Assembly (NCBI GenBank): GCA_032717465.1
Contig: CM064658.1
Span: 8,626,332-8,690,331 of the forward strand
Reading direction: 5' to 3'
Length of the DNA stretch: 64,000 bases
DNA from: Coenobita brevimanus
Lineage: Eukaryota > Arthropoda > Malacostraca > Decapoda > Coenobitidae
Shown here: positions 34,457 to 45,232 of the stretch, in pieces
Numbering within the stretch: the first letter of the stretch is position 1
Layout: each line of letters starts with the position of its first letter
Notes under the pieces: generated by a model
Seen by the model: the letters and a program-made list of their open reading frames with translations, nothing else
The model's database searches: none
What the model was told of the DNA's origin: nothing
Made by a program: the position numbers and the translations under genes

Positions 34457-34549
<93 letters not shown>
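34326..34549. repeat. (ATCT)n/(AT)n/(TG)n(AT)n microsatellite cluster
   Basis: Mixed ATCT and AT runs at 34326-34411, then (GT)n and about 40 AT units at 34458-34549. Confidence 0.9.
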
Positions 34550-34551
<2 letters not shown>

Positions 34552-34928
34552 CAGCACATCAGCAATGGACCCATGGCACCGTAACTTCCATAAAAGACAA
34601 ATAAGGATGTACATGACACCCGCCAGCATTTTCTTTCAATATATTTCTCCGAATTTTCGGACACTTCACGTGGCCATCATCAGGGTACATATGTGGGATC
34701 CTACCAAAGAGCAATACTCGCTGTACTACAACAGATATGGATCTAAAGTTAATCATTTTCTATATACTGTATATATGTCTTATTAAAATGAAGAACATGA
34801 AAAAAAATTATAAACTAACATAAACCAAACTTATCAAATCTATAGTCTTCGTATAGTATAAATAAAGACAAGAAAAGGAAACTACAGCAAAAATGCACAT
34901 ATAAAATGCTAACGGGTGTCATCTCCAT

Positions 34929-34934
<6 letters not shown>

Positions 34935-34996
<62 letters not shown>
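34935..34996. repeat. (AT)n microsatellite
   Basis: About 31 AT units. Confidence 0.95.
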
Positions 34997-34998
<2 letters not shown>

Positions 34999-35180
34999 AG
35001 GCTGCTTCCCCCAAGGAAAGGGGGGGGCTTTGGCCCCAATGGTCGATAGGCCAGGAAAAAAAAATACCACCCTAGAAATAATAAAAGAGAAATATGTAAC
35101 AGACTATCAGGACGAAAACTGATTGGTAAGGTGCTTCTACTGCTTAAGATAAAGTGCATGTTTATGCACGTTTCACTGTG

Positions 35181-35182
<2 letters not shown>

Positions 35183-35227
<45 letters not shown>
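35183..35227. repeat. (AT)n microsatellite
   Basis: About 22 AT units. Confidence 0.95.
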
Positions 35228-35229
<2 letters not shown>

Positions 35230-35826
35230 TGATTATTGGCCATTAGAGTACGTAGTTCAGGAAGCCTGCATCAAACCCTCTGTTTCGGAGTTTCCCCTAA
35301 GCTGAATTATGTCGTCTGCAGGTATAATAAAATAACATGTTGGCGAGGTTGGTGTAGGTTAATGGTGAACAGTGTAGTAAATACGGTATGTAATTAGGCA
35401 CTGGCAGGAGGTGATATTCTCTCCCCCTCCCACTGCCCCTTTCGTTTGGTCCATGAAATCCTAATGAGAGAAAGAACATGGTAATATTAACAGCAAGGTA
35501 CTTAATCTATATATACAGACGTTTAATGACATAGCAAAGCAGAGACAGGGAAGGGAGGGGGGAATGAGGGGACTATACGAATATTGTACTAATAGAGATT
35601 GTGAAGGAGTTCAGGGAATCAGAAAGGTCAACAGAGCAGGCAATGACTATGATATTAATAAACGTGTCTTTATACATTACGTTGGTTGAAATGTTGACAA
35701 TAAACTGCTCTGACTAAACTGAATGTATTACTTCGGTACGTAACCACTATCTTTTTCTTAGCATAGAAAGCACCTAGACCATACCACACCGAACCAGTAA
35801 ATTCCCTCGTGATGCCCATCTCCGTC

Positions 35827-35828
<2 letters not shown>

Positions 35829-35878
<50 letters not shown>
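35829..35878. repeat. (CT)n microsatellite
   Basis: About 24 CT units in copy A; the copy B counterpart (60826-60852) is only a short interrupted CT run. Confidence 0.95.
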
Positions 35879-35881
<3 letters not shown>

Positions 35882-36117
35882 GAACAAGAGACTAGAAAAG
35901 GAAATAACTTAGCCTACAGTGCTACGATACGGGTATATATAAAAACGTGAGGCTACAAGTTGCTGCCACACTTTACTGACTCAGTGAAGTCTGCACATAA
36001 TTTATAAGGAAGTGGGGTCATACAAAACATATGCCATAACATTTCTTAACTCATATCTGTTTCTAGAAAGCTTAACGCCGTGTATACTTGCCGTTAGCCA
36101 AAGTAAATTATACATGA

Positions 36118-36426
36118 TCGGGGATAATCACAGAAGGTTTGGTGAATGAAAGACAAGACATCGATGTGCAGCAGTCATATATATTGCAGTAATTTATCAA
36201 GGATGTTTTTGGTTCTGGTATAGGTGAATTTAGTGTATCTTGACTACTCTGGATGAACTAGGGATGGTGTCTTTCCATATGTGGACAAGGGATTAAGTCA
36301 TTTGCCTTCCTAGATTTATATTGGATATTTTTCCCAATTTTGTTATTACTATTCATGTAACATAACATTGATGGGTTGCATAATATTCGTCTTAAATGTA
36401 GCTCTTCACAACTTATTATACTCATT
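36118..36426. other. Unassigned stretch at the end of copy A
   Basis: No gene and no match to copy B recognised. Confidence 0.3.
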
Positions 36427-36500
36427 CTTTTTTTTTTTTTTTTTTTACTGAGGCGAAGATGCACTTGACAGGTTGGTGATGACTGGCTGAATGCAACATG
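36427..36500 (-). repeat. Poly(A)-ended repeat, left member of an inverted pair
   Basis: A poly(T) run followed by 'aggcgaagatgcacttgaca' and 'ctgaatgcaac'. Its reverse complement is at 39158-39222. The pair brackets the LINE between them. Confidence 0.7.
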
Positions 36501-36541
36501 TCCAAATAACATTTCTATCTATGTGTCTATTGCCAGAAGCC

Positions 36542-36870
36542 TTAATCCCGTACGGGATAGCCACAAACAAATCGCCTCCACGTCGCCCTGTCCCCCGCCA
36601 TTTCACTGCCCTGCTCCCAACTCACACCCCCCTCTCTCATATACCTTTCCACTCCATCCCTCCATCTCATCCTCGGCCTCCCCCTCCCTCTCCCCCCCTC
36701 CACCTCAATCACATACACTCTCCTCGTCAGTCTCTCACCCTCCATCCTTTCCACATGGCCAAACCACCTCATGTGTTCCTCCTAACGCTTTCAATCACAT
36801 TCACATCCACACTATAAAGCTTCTTTATATCCTCATTTGTCAGCCTGTCTTTCCATGTAACTCCACAGGC
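36542..36870 (-). pseudogene. LINE ORF C-terminal region
   Basis: Continues the RT frame after a break near 36870. It contains MRWFGHVERMEGERLTRR, the basic GRGRPRMRW segment and the GDRATWRRFVCG end, matching the plus-strand copy at 28.1-28.34 kb. Confidence 0.8.
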
Positions 36871-38088
36871 TCATCTCAAATAACTCATTTCCACTGCTCT
36901 CACTCCTGACTTGTGTCCTTCCAGCAACGTCCAAGCTTCACTTCCGTACGTTAGAGTTGGTATCACAATACTGTCATGTAGTAACTTTTTCACTTCCATA
37001 CTCACTTCCATGTTTCTTATCACTGCTTTCAAGGAACCAGCAACCTTTCTTCCTTGTTGTACCCTTTCAAGCACTTCACCCTCCAAACTTCCATCCTTAC
37101 TCATCACACTCCTCAGGTATTTAAACGTACCCACATTTTCCATTTCCTCACCATCCAACCTCGCCGTACATTCACTGACTTCACCTTTCTCAAAGACCAT
37201 CACTTTACTCTTCCCTACATTCACCTTTAGATTCCGTTTCTTACACAATTTCCCAAACTCATTCACCAAGCCTTGCAGCTCCCCTTCGTCTTCACTTAAC
37301 AACACAGTATCATCTGCAAACAACAGTATAGAGAATTTCCAAACACTGCCCTCTCTCATTAGGGCCACTCCAACATCCACTGCCCTACCTTGTACCTCTT
37401 TTATTACCCCATCCATGTACAGATTGAACAGCCATGGAGACATGACACATCCCTGTTTCAACCCAACCTTCAAAGAGAAAAATTCACTCAGTTCACCATC
37501 CACACGCACTGCAGCCTTAGCATCATCATACATACTCTTCACAGCATTCAACAACTTTCCATCTACTCCATATATTCTTGATACTTTCCACAATCCTTGT
37601 CTATCCACCCTGTCATATGCTTTCTCCAAATCCATGAAGGCCGCATACAACTTCTTTCCCTTCTCTAGAAACTTTTCCACAAAAGATCTAAGAATGAATA
37701 TCTGATCTACACAACCTCTTTCCTTCCTAAAGCCTCCCTGTTCTTCTCCAATTAATTTCTCTGTTATTTTCCTAACTCTGTCCATAAGTATCCTACCATA
37801 CACTTTTCCTATTACACTAAGAAGACAAATGCCCCTATGATTACCACATACTTCTTTTTCCTCATTTCCTTTGTACAAGGGAATAATTATACCTGACTTC
37901 CAATCCTCTGGGACTCTACCTTCTTCCCAAGCCAGTCTGCACGTCTGCCACATCCATTCTACAACTATCGCTCCCCCATGCTTCAGCATTTCACCACACA
38001 CTTCATCGATTCCTGGGGCTTTCCCCAATTTGACTTTCTTCATTGCTTCCACAACTTCTGTCCTACTGATTTCTTCCTGTCTTCTCAC
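36871..38088 (-). pseudogene. Reverse transcriptase domain of RTE-like LINE
   Basis: A 405-codon open frame holding the whole RT core. Motifs: LGKAPGIDEVCGEMLK (about residues 21-36), RVPEDWKSGIIIPLYKG (58-74), GGFRKERGCVDQIFILR (118-134), AAFMDLEKAYDRVDRQGLW (149-167) with the first catalytic Asp, KQGCVMSPWLFNLYMDG (211-227) and LLFADDTVLLS (255-265) with the paired Asp. It is the most intact RT in the window and could in principle encode a folded domain, but the endonuclease and C-terminal parts are in broken frames. The long plus-strand frames at 36911-37705 and 37871-38581 are antisense shadows. Confidence 0.85.
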
Positions 38089-38700
38089 CTACCTCCTTCT
38101 CCCAGCCATTCTCCAGCCACTTATACTCGCATTACTTCCATTCTCTATGTTCAATAATTCCTTAAAGTATTCTCTCCATCTGCTCACTTCTTCTCCCTTC
38201 TCCATTAGTAGTCTACCATTTTTATCTTTCACTCCCCTGCTACCTTCACTGTCACCCTGTCTTACTCTTTTCACCTCTTTCCAGAACATTTTTTTACAGT
38301 CCCTCCACTTTACAGTCAAATTCCTTCCAAATTCCTCATCCTCTCTCTTCTTACTTTCTCTTACTAATCTTTTCACCTCTCTCTTCGTTGCTACATATAA
38401 CTCTTTTTACAGCCTCTCAACTTCTTCCACGCCCATATTTCTCATCCATTCATTGTATGCTTTCTTTTTTTGTGCCACAGCCTGTCTCACCTCTTCATTC
38501 CACCATGCTGTTCCTTGCACCCTCTTCCATTTCTCTTCACCCCACACACCACATCACATGCTGCACATATTTCTTCTGTGAATATCTTGCACACACCTTC
38601 CACGTCCCCCATCTGCACCAATTCATATTTACCCAATCGTTCCTCCACTTCTCTCTTATATTCTGCCTTTTTCTCCTCCTCTTGTAACTTTTCCACCCTC
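38089..38700 (-). pseudogene. LINE EN-RT linker region, broken frames
   Basis: Minus-strand pieces at 38487-38696 (Lys/Glu-rich, KLQEEEKKAEYKREVEERLG) and 38089-38376 (VRQGDSEGSRGVKDKNG, WREYFKELLNIEN). They correspond to the charged linker and the 'DKNGRLL...RWREYFKELLN' block that precedes the RT in this LINE type. A stop separates the second from the RT frame. Confidence 0.75.
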
Positions 38701-38850
38701 CTTGCAACTACTCCTTCCTCCCGTCCTTCTCATCTTCTATTTCTCCATCTTACTTGGCTCTTGATTCTGGCCACCACCAAGTAGTGGTCAGAAAGTCCAC
38801 TCCCCCAACCTCTGTAAGCTCTTGCATCCATTACACATCTTCGCATCCTT

Positions 38851-39110
38851 TCATCCACACACACATATATAGTCAATCATTGCCTTCCTTTCATTCAGTT
38901 CACCACCCACCCTTCTCATCACTCGCCATGTATACCTGTGGATCATTTTGTGCCTGAAGAGGGTATTGGCTATCACCAACCCCCTCCCGGAACAAATGTC
39001 CACTAACGCACTGCCATTCTGATTTATCTCAGCAGGCACACCCCACTCACCAACTAATCCATCCACCTTCACATTCCCTACTTTACTCACCCAAATTTCC
39101 CCCTCAGATA
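38851..39110 (-). pseudogene. LINE apurinic-type endonuclease, C-terminal fragment
   Basis: Contains VDICSGRGLVIANTLFRHK, MIHRYTWR and KAMIDYICV, typical of the last part of the APE-like endonuclease of non-LTR elements, which nicks the target DNA. The N-terminal catalytic half is missing through 5' truncation. Confidence 0.8.
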
Positions 39111-39157
39111 TATGTTGTCAATTAATAATGCTAACGAGTAAGGAGATTATGAAGTAA

Positions 39158-39222
39158 CGTTGCATTCAGGCAATCATCCTCAAACTGTCAAGTGCATCTT
39201 CGCCTCGAAAAAAAAAAAAAAT
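39158..39222 (+). repeat. Poly(A)-ended repeat, right member of an inverted pair
   Basis: 'gttgcattcaggcaatcatc', 'ctgtcaagtgcatcttcgcc' and an A14 run; it is the inverse of 36427-36500. Confidence 0.7.
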
Positions 39223-39499
39223 GCGTTTAGTTGTGGATGATAAACGTTGTATGTATATCTTAATGCTTTGTTCTGTAAAAAATGTATTCCTTTATAACGT
39301 GTACTCTTATACCTAAGAGTGATCAGAGATACTGGTGGGTTTGTTATTATTGTTCTTATAAAAGCGACATAATTATATAATACAGTCTTAGTTTTACATT
39401 ATTTATTCTTAAGCTAATTTCGGCTATATTTCTTAACTTAGATGGGTTTTCTCATACACATGACTGTCAACCTTAGACCGAGCATAACCACCTCAGAAG

Positions 39500-39905
39500 C
39501 ATGTTCTATTTTTTTTTTTTTTTAATCTTTAATGGTTGGTAGTGTTCATTGCTGAAATGAGGCAGTTTAAGCTTCTGTAGGTTAGTCCTGATCTTCCATT
39601 TCCTTTAATCATCACTCATGTTATCTACTGCTCATAATATTTCTAACTGCTGTGTGTTTAGATTTACCTGGTATCATAACAGTTTGCCATGTCGTCTGCA
39701 AACATTATATAGTCCTGTTTGGTGATGGTGGAGGTGTGTCTAATGTATGTACTGAGTAAAGAGTCGGTGATAAGCTCTTACCCTGGGTCAATCCACGCAG
39801 AAATTTAATCTCTCGGTCCTACATAATTTCTTGTGTTTATCCTTACATATCTGTTGATGAAGTCATGGTAGTATTTTTGGTACGGTGTTGGTAGATGTGA
39901 ATTCA

Positions 39906-39963
<58 letters not shown>

Positions 39964-40470
39964 GGTACATTTGAATTCATTTTTTTTATATTCATGTCCC
40001 GTTTGCCACGCTTTGCCAAAGGCTTTTGAAAAATCTTTTAATTTGATAGGAACCTGCTCTGTAATTCGCTCAAGATATTACTTCATTCGGTATTGTCATT
40101 GTTGTGTGTGTACCTCTCCCTCTTCTAAAATCATGATGCGTTGTATTCATATGGTCTCCAAGTATGTTAGTCAGTCTTGTAATAATTTTTTTTCTAATAC
40201 GTTGTCTGTTACGTTAAGTTACGAAATGGGGCGGTAGTTTATTATCTGTGAGGGATTAATATTTTTTAAGAATGAATATGACTTAACAGTTGTAAATTGT
40301 TCAGAATAGTAACCTACTGAAAGTGTAGCATTAAAAATATTAAGTACCTCAGAGGTGTTGGACAATAAAGGAATTAGCATGTTTGTAGCTGTTATTAAAT
40401 CCGGCTTTTTTTTTTCTTTGGAACTCCTTAAGGTACTTAATACTTCTCCCGCAATTTCCTTTATTTCCTC
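39500..40470 (-). mobile_element. Relic jockey-like LINE, copy B
   Basis: Minus-strand RT relic with many breaks. Recognisable pieces: NYRPIS (about 40245-40228), a DFSKAFGKAW block at about 40040-40010 (first catalytic Asp region), QGKSLSPTLYS (about 39785-39755), and MFADDMA (about 39703-39683) with the paired catalytic Asp. Part of it is shared with copy A at 22885-23156 and 24471-24575. A (TG)n run interrupts it. Confidence 0.65.
39909..39961. repeat. (TG)n microsatellite
   Basis: About 26 TG units. Confidence 0.95.
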
Positions 40471-40749
40471 CAGCCTGTTTGGGTCAGTTTATAATGTTCA
40501 GTTCTTGCCGAGTTATTGTTGATCCATTTGGTAATTTCTTGTTCGCTAACAAAATCTCTGTTTTCCTCATCACTTATATTAAAGATCCATGTGGAGTCGA
40601 TAGGCGTTATCTAATCCCTCTTATCATGAACGTACTCCAAACACGCCTTTATTGGACGTTCTGGTTATCCTCTGACGATTTTACTCAGCTCTGGGGAGGC
40701 TCCGAATTGGAAAAGTTAGATATTGCCTACGTTACCTCCTTCACCATAG

Positions 40750-40751
<2 letters not shown>

Positions 40752-40783
<32 letters not shown>

Positions 40784-41441
40784 TCCTGTGGCACCCTCGG
40801 GGATGCATAGGGCCTCGATGAACTCACACCACCACATCCTATCTTGTGCTAACTCCTCAAGATTCCCCCAACACTCATCCCCAGCTTCCCGTCTCATTGT
40901 CCTCACCCACGTCTCTTTTGGCCTTCCTCTACCTCTCCTACCAAGTGCCACCCACCCTGGTGTACCTTGTACTATTCCCTGTCTCCTATACACATGTCCT
41001 AGCCACTTCCATCGTGAGAATCTAACATATTCATCGATCGGCTGCACTCCCGTTATTTCTCTAATTCTACTATTTGGTATCCTTTCCCACCACTTAACTC
41101 CTAATATTCTTCTAAGTGCTTTATTTTCAAACACCAAGAATTTATTTTCCATAGTCACTGTGCTGTACCAAGACTCGTGTCCATAAATTAAGATACTCCT
41201 AACCATTACCTTATAAAGTTTGATTTTTGTATGCACAGAAAAATTGTTATTATTCCAAATATTTTTAAGCATTCCCATTGCCTGATTAGCCTTCTTTAAC
41301 CTTTCCTCGAATTCAAAGTTCAAAGAACCATCCTTGGCTAAATAAGTACCTAAATATTTAAACCTATCAACTTGCCTTACAACCATACCTCCAATAACAC
41401 ATTCCTGCGCATTTTCCATATTCATATTGATTATTTCAGTT
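40752..41441 (-). mobile_element. 5'-truncated RTE-like LINE with (GATT)n tail, copy 1
   Basis: A minus-strand element whose coding region ends 'PEGATGND' and stop directly before a (GATT)n tail (40752-40780); very short 3' ends with simple repeats are typical of RTE. It encodes the post-RT region: FKYLGTYLAKDGSLNFEFEE, SILIYGHESWYST, RWKWLGHVYRRQG, GRRGRGRPKETW and QDRMWWCEFIEALC. It is open over 216 codons and nearly identical to 43894-44580, implying recent activity. The site is empty in copy A near 25040. Confidence 0.85.
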
Positions 41442-41564
41442 CAATAGCAAAGATAAAATCGTCCGATGCTGATCAGATAAAAACTGAAAGAAAAAAAAAA
41501 AGTCATCGGAATCAGATGGGCGGTATGTTCATTATGATAATGTCTTTTCAGGTTATTTTTATAA

Positions 41565-41700
41565 TCTTCATAGGATTTTACTCTGCTATGGAGAGACCTT
41601 TCGATATGGAGGAATCTTTTATACCTTCCATTAATCTCTCCACTGCTAGGGTGTTCTAACATGAATAAACTCCTCTGATAGCGCCACAATTAATATTTTA
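41565..41700. repeat. Recurrent short repeat (counterpart of 25135-25262)
   Basis: 'tttactctgctatggagaga' and 'ttccattaatctctccactg' match the copy A unit. Confidence 0.5.
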
Positions 41701-42005
41701 ACAGCGGTGGTTCAGTGGTCAGCGTTGTTGACTGCGACGCTGCCGGTCCATTACCGCCACGATTGGAATCCTGATGCTGGCAGCTGGCGGCACTTGACTC
41801 AAGTGTCCATCCAGCCTTAATGGGTTGGCAGGTAAAATGAGTACTGGGGTAATACCGAGCAAAGGTAACTGTGGTAACATGCATGATGCAGAGGCCTTGT
41901 ATCACAGGATATTGGGTGAAAAACCAACCACAGGCTCAAAGGCCTAAGTTAAGATGATCATCACAGCTAAGTGCCTCATGGCGTCTGCCCCCACCTTTAC
42001 CTTTA
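41700..42005 (+). repeat. tRNA-derived SINE, family a (copy B)
   Basis: A-box-like GTGGTTCAGTGGTCAGCG and B-box-like GATTGGAATCC, followed by the same body as 25264-25558 and ending 'atggcgtctgcccccacc'. Confidence 0.75.
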
Positions 42006-42238
42006 TTCTTCAGAGTTCAACTCCTCTGCTGTATAATTGCTTTACAAGCTGAACCTTTGACCTTGCCCTGTAACCTTGACCTTTGACTGTTGTCAAAATC
42101 GAATCACCTCATCCTTGTCTGACCCACAACACTTTCACCAGATTTGGTGTAAATCGGATCAGTGGTCAAACTTGACCTGCTCTGTGAACCTCACTGACCC
42201 TTCATATTATTTCTCAGAAACGGCAGGCCACTTCCGGG

Positions 42239-42240
<2 letters not shown>

Positions 42241-42303
<63 letters not shown>
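42241..42303. repeat. (CA)n microsatellite at a SINE boundary
   Basis: About 31 CA units ending at the head of the family b SINE. Confidence 0.95.
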
Positions 42304-42304
<1 letters not shown>

Positions 42305-42560
42305 GCTCGCTGGTGCAGTGGTAACGTTCCCGCTTGCCAACTGGTGGACGGGAGTTCGCGCCTCGCTCAGGTTGCGAAAAGTTTCACTGACGAAGTGGGT
42401 GGTTACTGTCCCCCTTGAGCAAGGGGACGGGTGTGTGCGTGTGTGAAGGTCACAGCCTTGCCCTTAGATCGGACTATATGAGCTCTCAGCTCCCTTCCGG
42501 GAGGGTAAAAGCTGACCATCACGACCATCAAGTGATCCTGACCGATCCGGTGAATTACAC
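42304..42560 (+). repeat. tRNA-derived SINE, family b (second copy)
   Basis: CGCTGGTGCAGTGGTAACG (A box) and GGGAGTTCGCGCCTCGCTC (B box). It differs from 31556-31800 at only a few positions, apart from a small GTGTGTGC insertion. Confidence 0.8.
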
Positions 42561-42818
42561 ACAGGGAGAAAGGGAGTACGTACAGCCAACGTAAGACGTA
42601 TCGCCCATCCTTCCACACGTATCATTCTGACACAAGGACGAAGCTTTGTGATATATGGAGCACCCTGTGATTACAAGTGCATATGTTATCCTTGGTAATT
42701 ATTAGGACACAAAATCGCACAAAAGCTCACATTGTGGGTGCTGAGGTTTTTAAGGCATTAGCTTAAGAAATTCATGTGTGTCCTATAAAACTCGCTCTTT
42801 TTTACATCCATCATACCT

Positions 42819-42880
<62 letters not shown>

Positions 42881-43840
42881 ACTGTACACCCGTCAAAAAA
42901 GTATTGTTAATTCTTCTGACGCTCCATTTTGAAACACTAGACGAAGTGACATATCATTCCCAGAGCCTCGTTCACAGTCGGTACGCCCGTGTTCCGTATC
43001 AGTATGTGCAGAGATGTAAAGTTTAGTAAATCCCTCTCAGCATGGCAAGAATTCCATAAAATCGTAGGTGTCTGTTGTAAAGAGATGTTTTGAAATAAGG
43101 ACTACATAGAAACCACGGGGGGGGGGGGGGAATACAAAAATATTCTGATACATGTAATGGAACTGTTTCGAGGCGTCACAATTGAGACATCAACACGAAC
43201 ACCAGTAGGATATAGACTGTGGTAAAATTGTTAAAATAATCAAATGTTGTAATATATACTAATATCAACATCAATAACGATACTAATGCTAATGCTGATA
43301 ATGATAAAAATAATACTAATGTCATCATCATCGTAGTCGTCGTCGTCGTCGTCGACATATTTAAATAAATACATATCGAAAAACATTAACTCATTCTGCC
43401 AACCAAGAGTACAGAACTCAAGGTAGTGATCAAGAAAAATGACTATTAATAGAGATAAGCACCTGTGCATTTTATTTCCAGCCCTTTTTAGTTCTCATTG
43501 TAACCTTCTCCTGCCCCAGTCACAGCATTCAGTCATCATGGCAGGGATGCAACCCGTCCCTTTATACTTACATCACATCCGAATCGCCTAATACTCGTAT
43601 ATTACACGAAGCCTTATTGGGCTCCCAGTCCTCGAGAATGGATCAACTCATTCATGCCTACAGACCGAGAATCCACGGGTGCCAACACTACAGACCCCAG
43701 TCGAGTAGCAACGCCCGAAAAGCCTAGGCTCCATCGACCCCAGGCCTAACGATACTTTCTTTGACGGGTGTACCTCCTGCACCCCATGCATGCCTGGGTG
43801 TCAACATTAGCAATAAAACAGGAATACTGGCCAGATGGAG

Positions 43841-43841
<1 letters not shown>
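42561..43841. other. Unassigned copy-B insertion
   Basis: Contains (TG)n at 42823-42878, a run of 14 G at about 43117-43130, a TCG triplet run at 43337-43355 and a GC-richer stretch at 43490-43830. No gene was recognised. Confidence 0.35.

Positions 43842-43893
<52 letters not shown>
43842..43893. repeat. (CA)n microsatellite split by LINE insertion
   Basis: About 26 CA units next to the (GATT)n tail of the LINE; a few CA units continue on the other side at 45226-45240. Confidence 0.95.
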
Positions 43894-43897
<4 letters not shown>

Positions 43898-45232
43898 AAT
43901 CAATCATTTCCTGTGGCACCCTCGGGGATGCACAGGGCCTCGATGAACTCACACCACCACATCCTATCTTGTGCTAACTCCTCAAGATCTCCCCAACACT
44001 CATCTCCAGCTTCCCGTCTCATTGTCCTCACCCACGTCTCTTTTGGCCTTCCTCTACCTCTCCTACCAGGTGCCACCCACCCTGGTGTACCTCGTACTAT
44101 TCCCTGTCTCCTATACACATGTCCTAGCCACTTCCATCGTGAGAATCTAACATATTCATCGATCGGCTGCACTCCCGTTATTTCTCTAATTCTACTATTT
44201 GGTATCCTTTCCCACCACTTAACTCCTAATATTCTTCTAAGTGCTTTATTTTCAAACACCAAGAATTTATTTTCCATAGTCACTGTGCTGTACCAAGACT
44301 CGTGTCCATAAATTAAGATACTCCTAACCATTACCTTATAAAGTTTGATTTTTGTATGCACAGAAAAATTGTTATTATTCCAAATATTTTTAAGCATTCC
44401 CATTGCCTGATTAGCCTTCTTTAACCTTTCCTCGAATTCAAAGTTCAAAGAACCATCCTTGGCTAAATAAGTACCTAAATATTTAAACCTATCAACTTGC
44501 TTTACAACCATACCTCCAATTACACATTCCTGCGCATTTTCCATATTCATATTGATTATTTCAGTTTTTCCACAATTAATAACCAAACCCACCTTGCGAC
44601 CTTCACTCACCAAACAGTCCAACACTCTCTGCATCTCTTCTGGCCCATCACAAATCAAAACTATATCATCTGCATAATCTAAATCCAAAAGTTTCCTGTT
44701 CTCTCCAAAAGTATACCTGCACCGGTTTCTGTTCCAACACGTTTCATAATGTAATCAATGACCAATATAAATAGTAAAGGCGATAGAACACCACCTTGAA
44801 TTACTCCGGACTTGACTTCAAACGAATCACTCAGACAACCATCAACCATCACTTTACAAAATGTGTCCTCATGCATGTTCATAATGACCCTCACAAATTC
44901 CATAATGTCTCATGATCTTCCCCATAGACTCTCTCGAAACACTATCAAAAGCCTTTTCAAAATCAACAAAACAAAGACTTAACGGTACTCTCATTTCATT
45001 AACTTGCTGCATCAAATGCCTAACTATAAAGATCTGATCATTGCAGCCACGTCCCTTTCTAAAACCAGCCTGTTCATCCCTCAGAATACCCTCAACCACC
45101 GGCTCCAACCTATTTAACAACACTCTACTGAAAACTTTCAAAGCTATCGGTGACAAAGAGATTCCCCTCCAATTACCACATTCACTCAGGTCTCCTTTCT
45201 TCGGAACTTTAACAATTACACCAATCACACAC
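43894..45232 (-). mobile_element. RTE-like LINE with (GATT)n tail, copy 2
   Basis: A minus-strand element inserted into a CA tract, longer than copy 1 and reaching into the RT. Three frames cover it: 45225-44869, 44903-44679 and 44688-43900. The paralogous place in copy A (25970) has CA repeats but no LINE. Confidence 0.85.
43900..45225 (-). pseudogene. RTE-like reverse transcriptase with two frameshifts
   Basis: Motifs in order on the minus strand: GNWRGISLSPIALKVFSRVL, DEQAGFRKGRGCNDQIFIVR, CFVDFEKAFDSVSRESM with the first catalytic Asp, IQGGVLSPLLFILVIDY, then LDYADDIVLICDGPEE with the paired Asp. After that comes the same C-terminal region as at 40775-41425. Frameshifts near 44890 and 44685 break the protein, so it is inactive. 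The endonuclease is absent. LDYADDIVLI and the minimal 3' UTR support the RTE clade. Confidence 0.85.

Larger units (their letters stand above)
36515..39110 (-). mobile_element. Near-complete RTE-like LINE with GATA-type 3' end
   Basis: A minus-strand element running from the endonuclease C-terminal part (39110) to a 3' end GGCTTCTGGCAATAG followed by an imperfect GATA tail (36515-36535). It is the same family as 27288-28375. It is 5'-truncated within the endonuclease domain and carries at least two frame breaks. No certain target duplication was seen. Confidence 0.85.

Noticed and set aside
36911..38581. Long plus-strand open frames (264 and 236 codons) at 36911-37705 and 37871-38581
   Set aside because: They are antisense to the intact minus-strand LINE RT and linker, and have low-complexity Ser/Leu/Phe composition with no domain.
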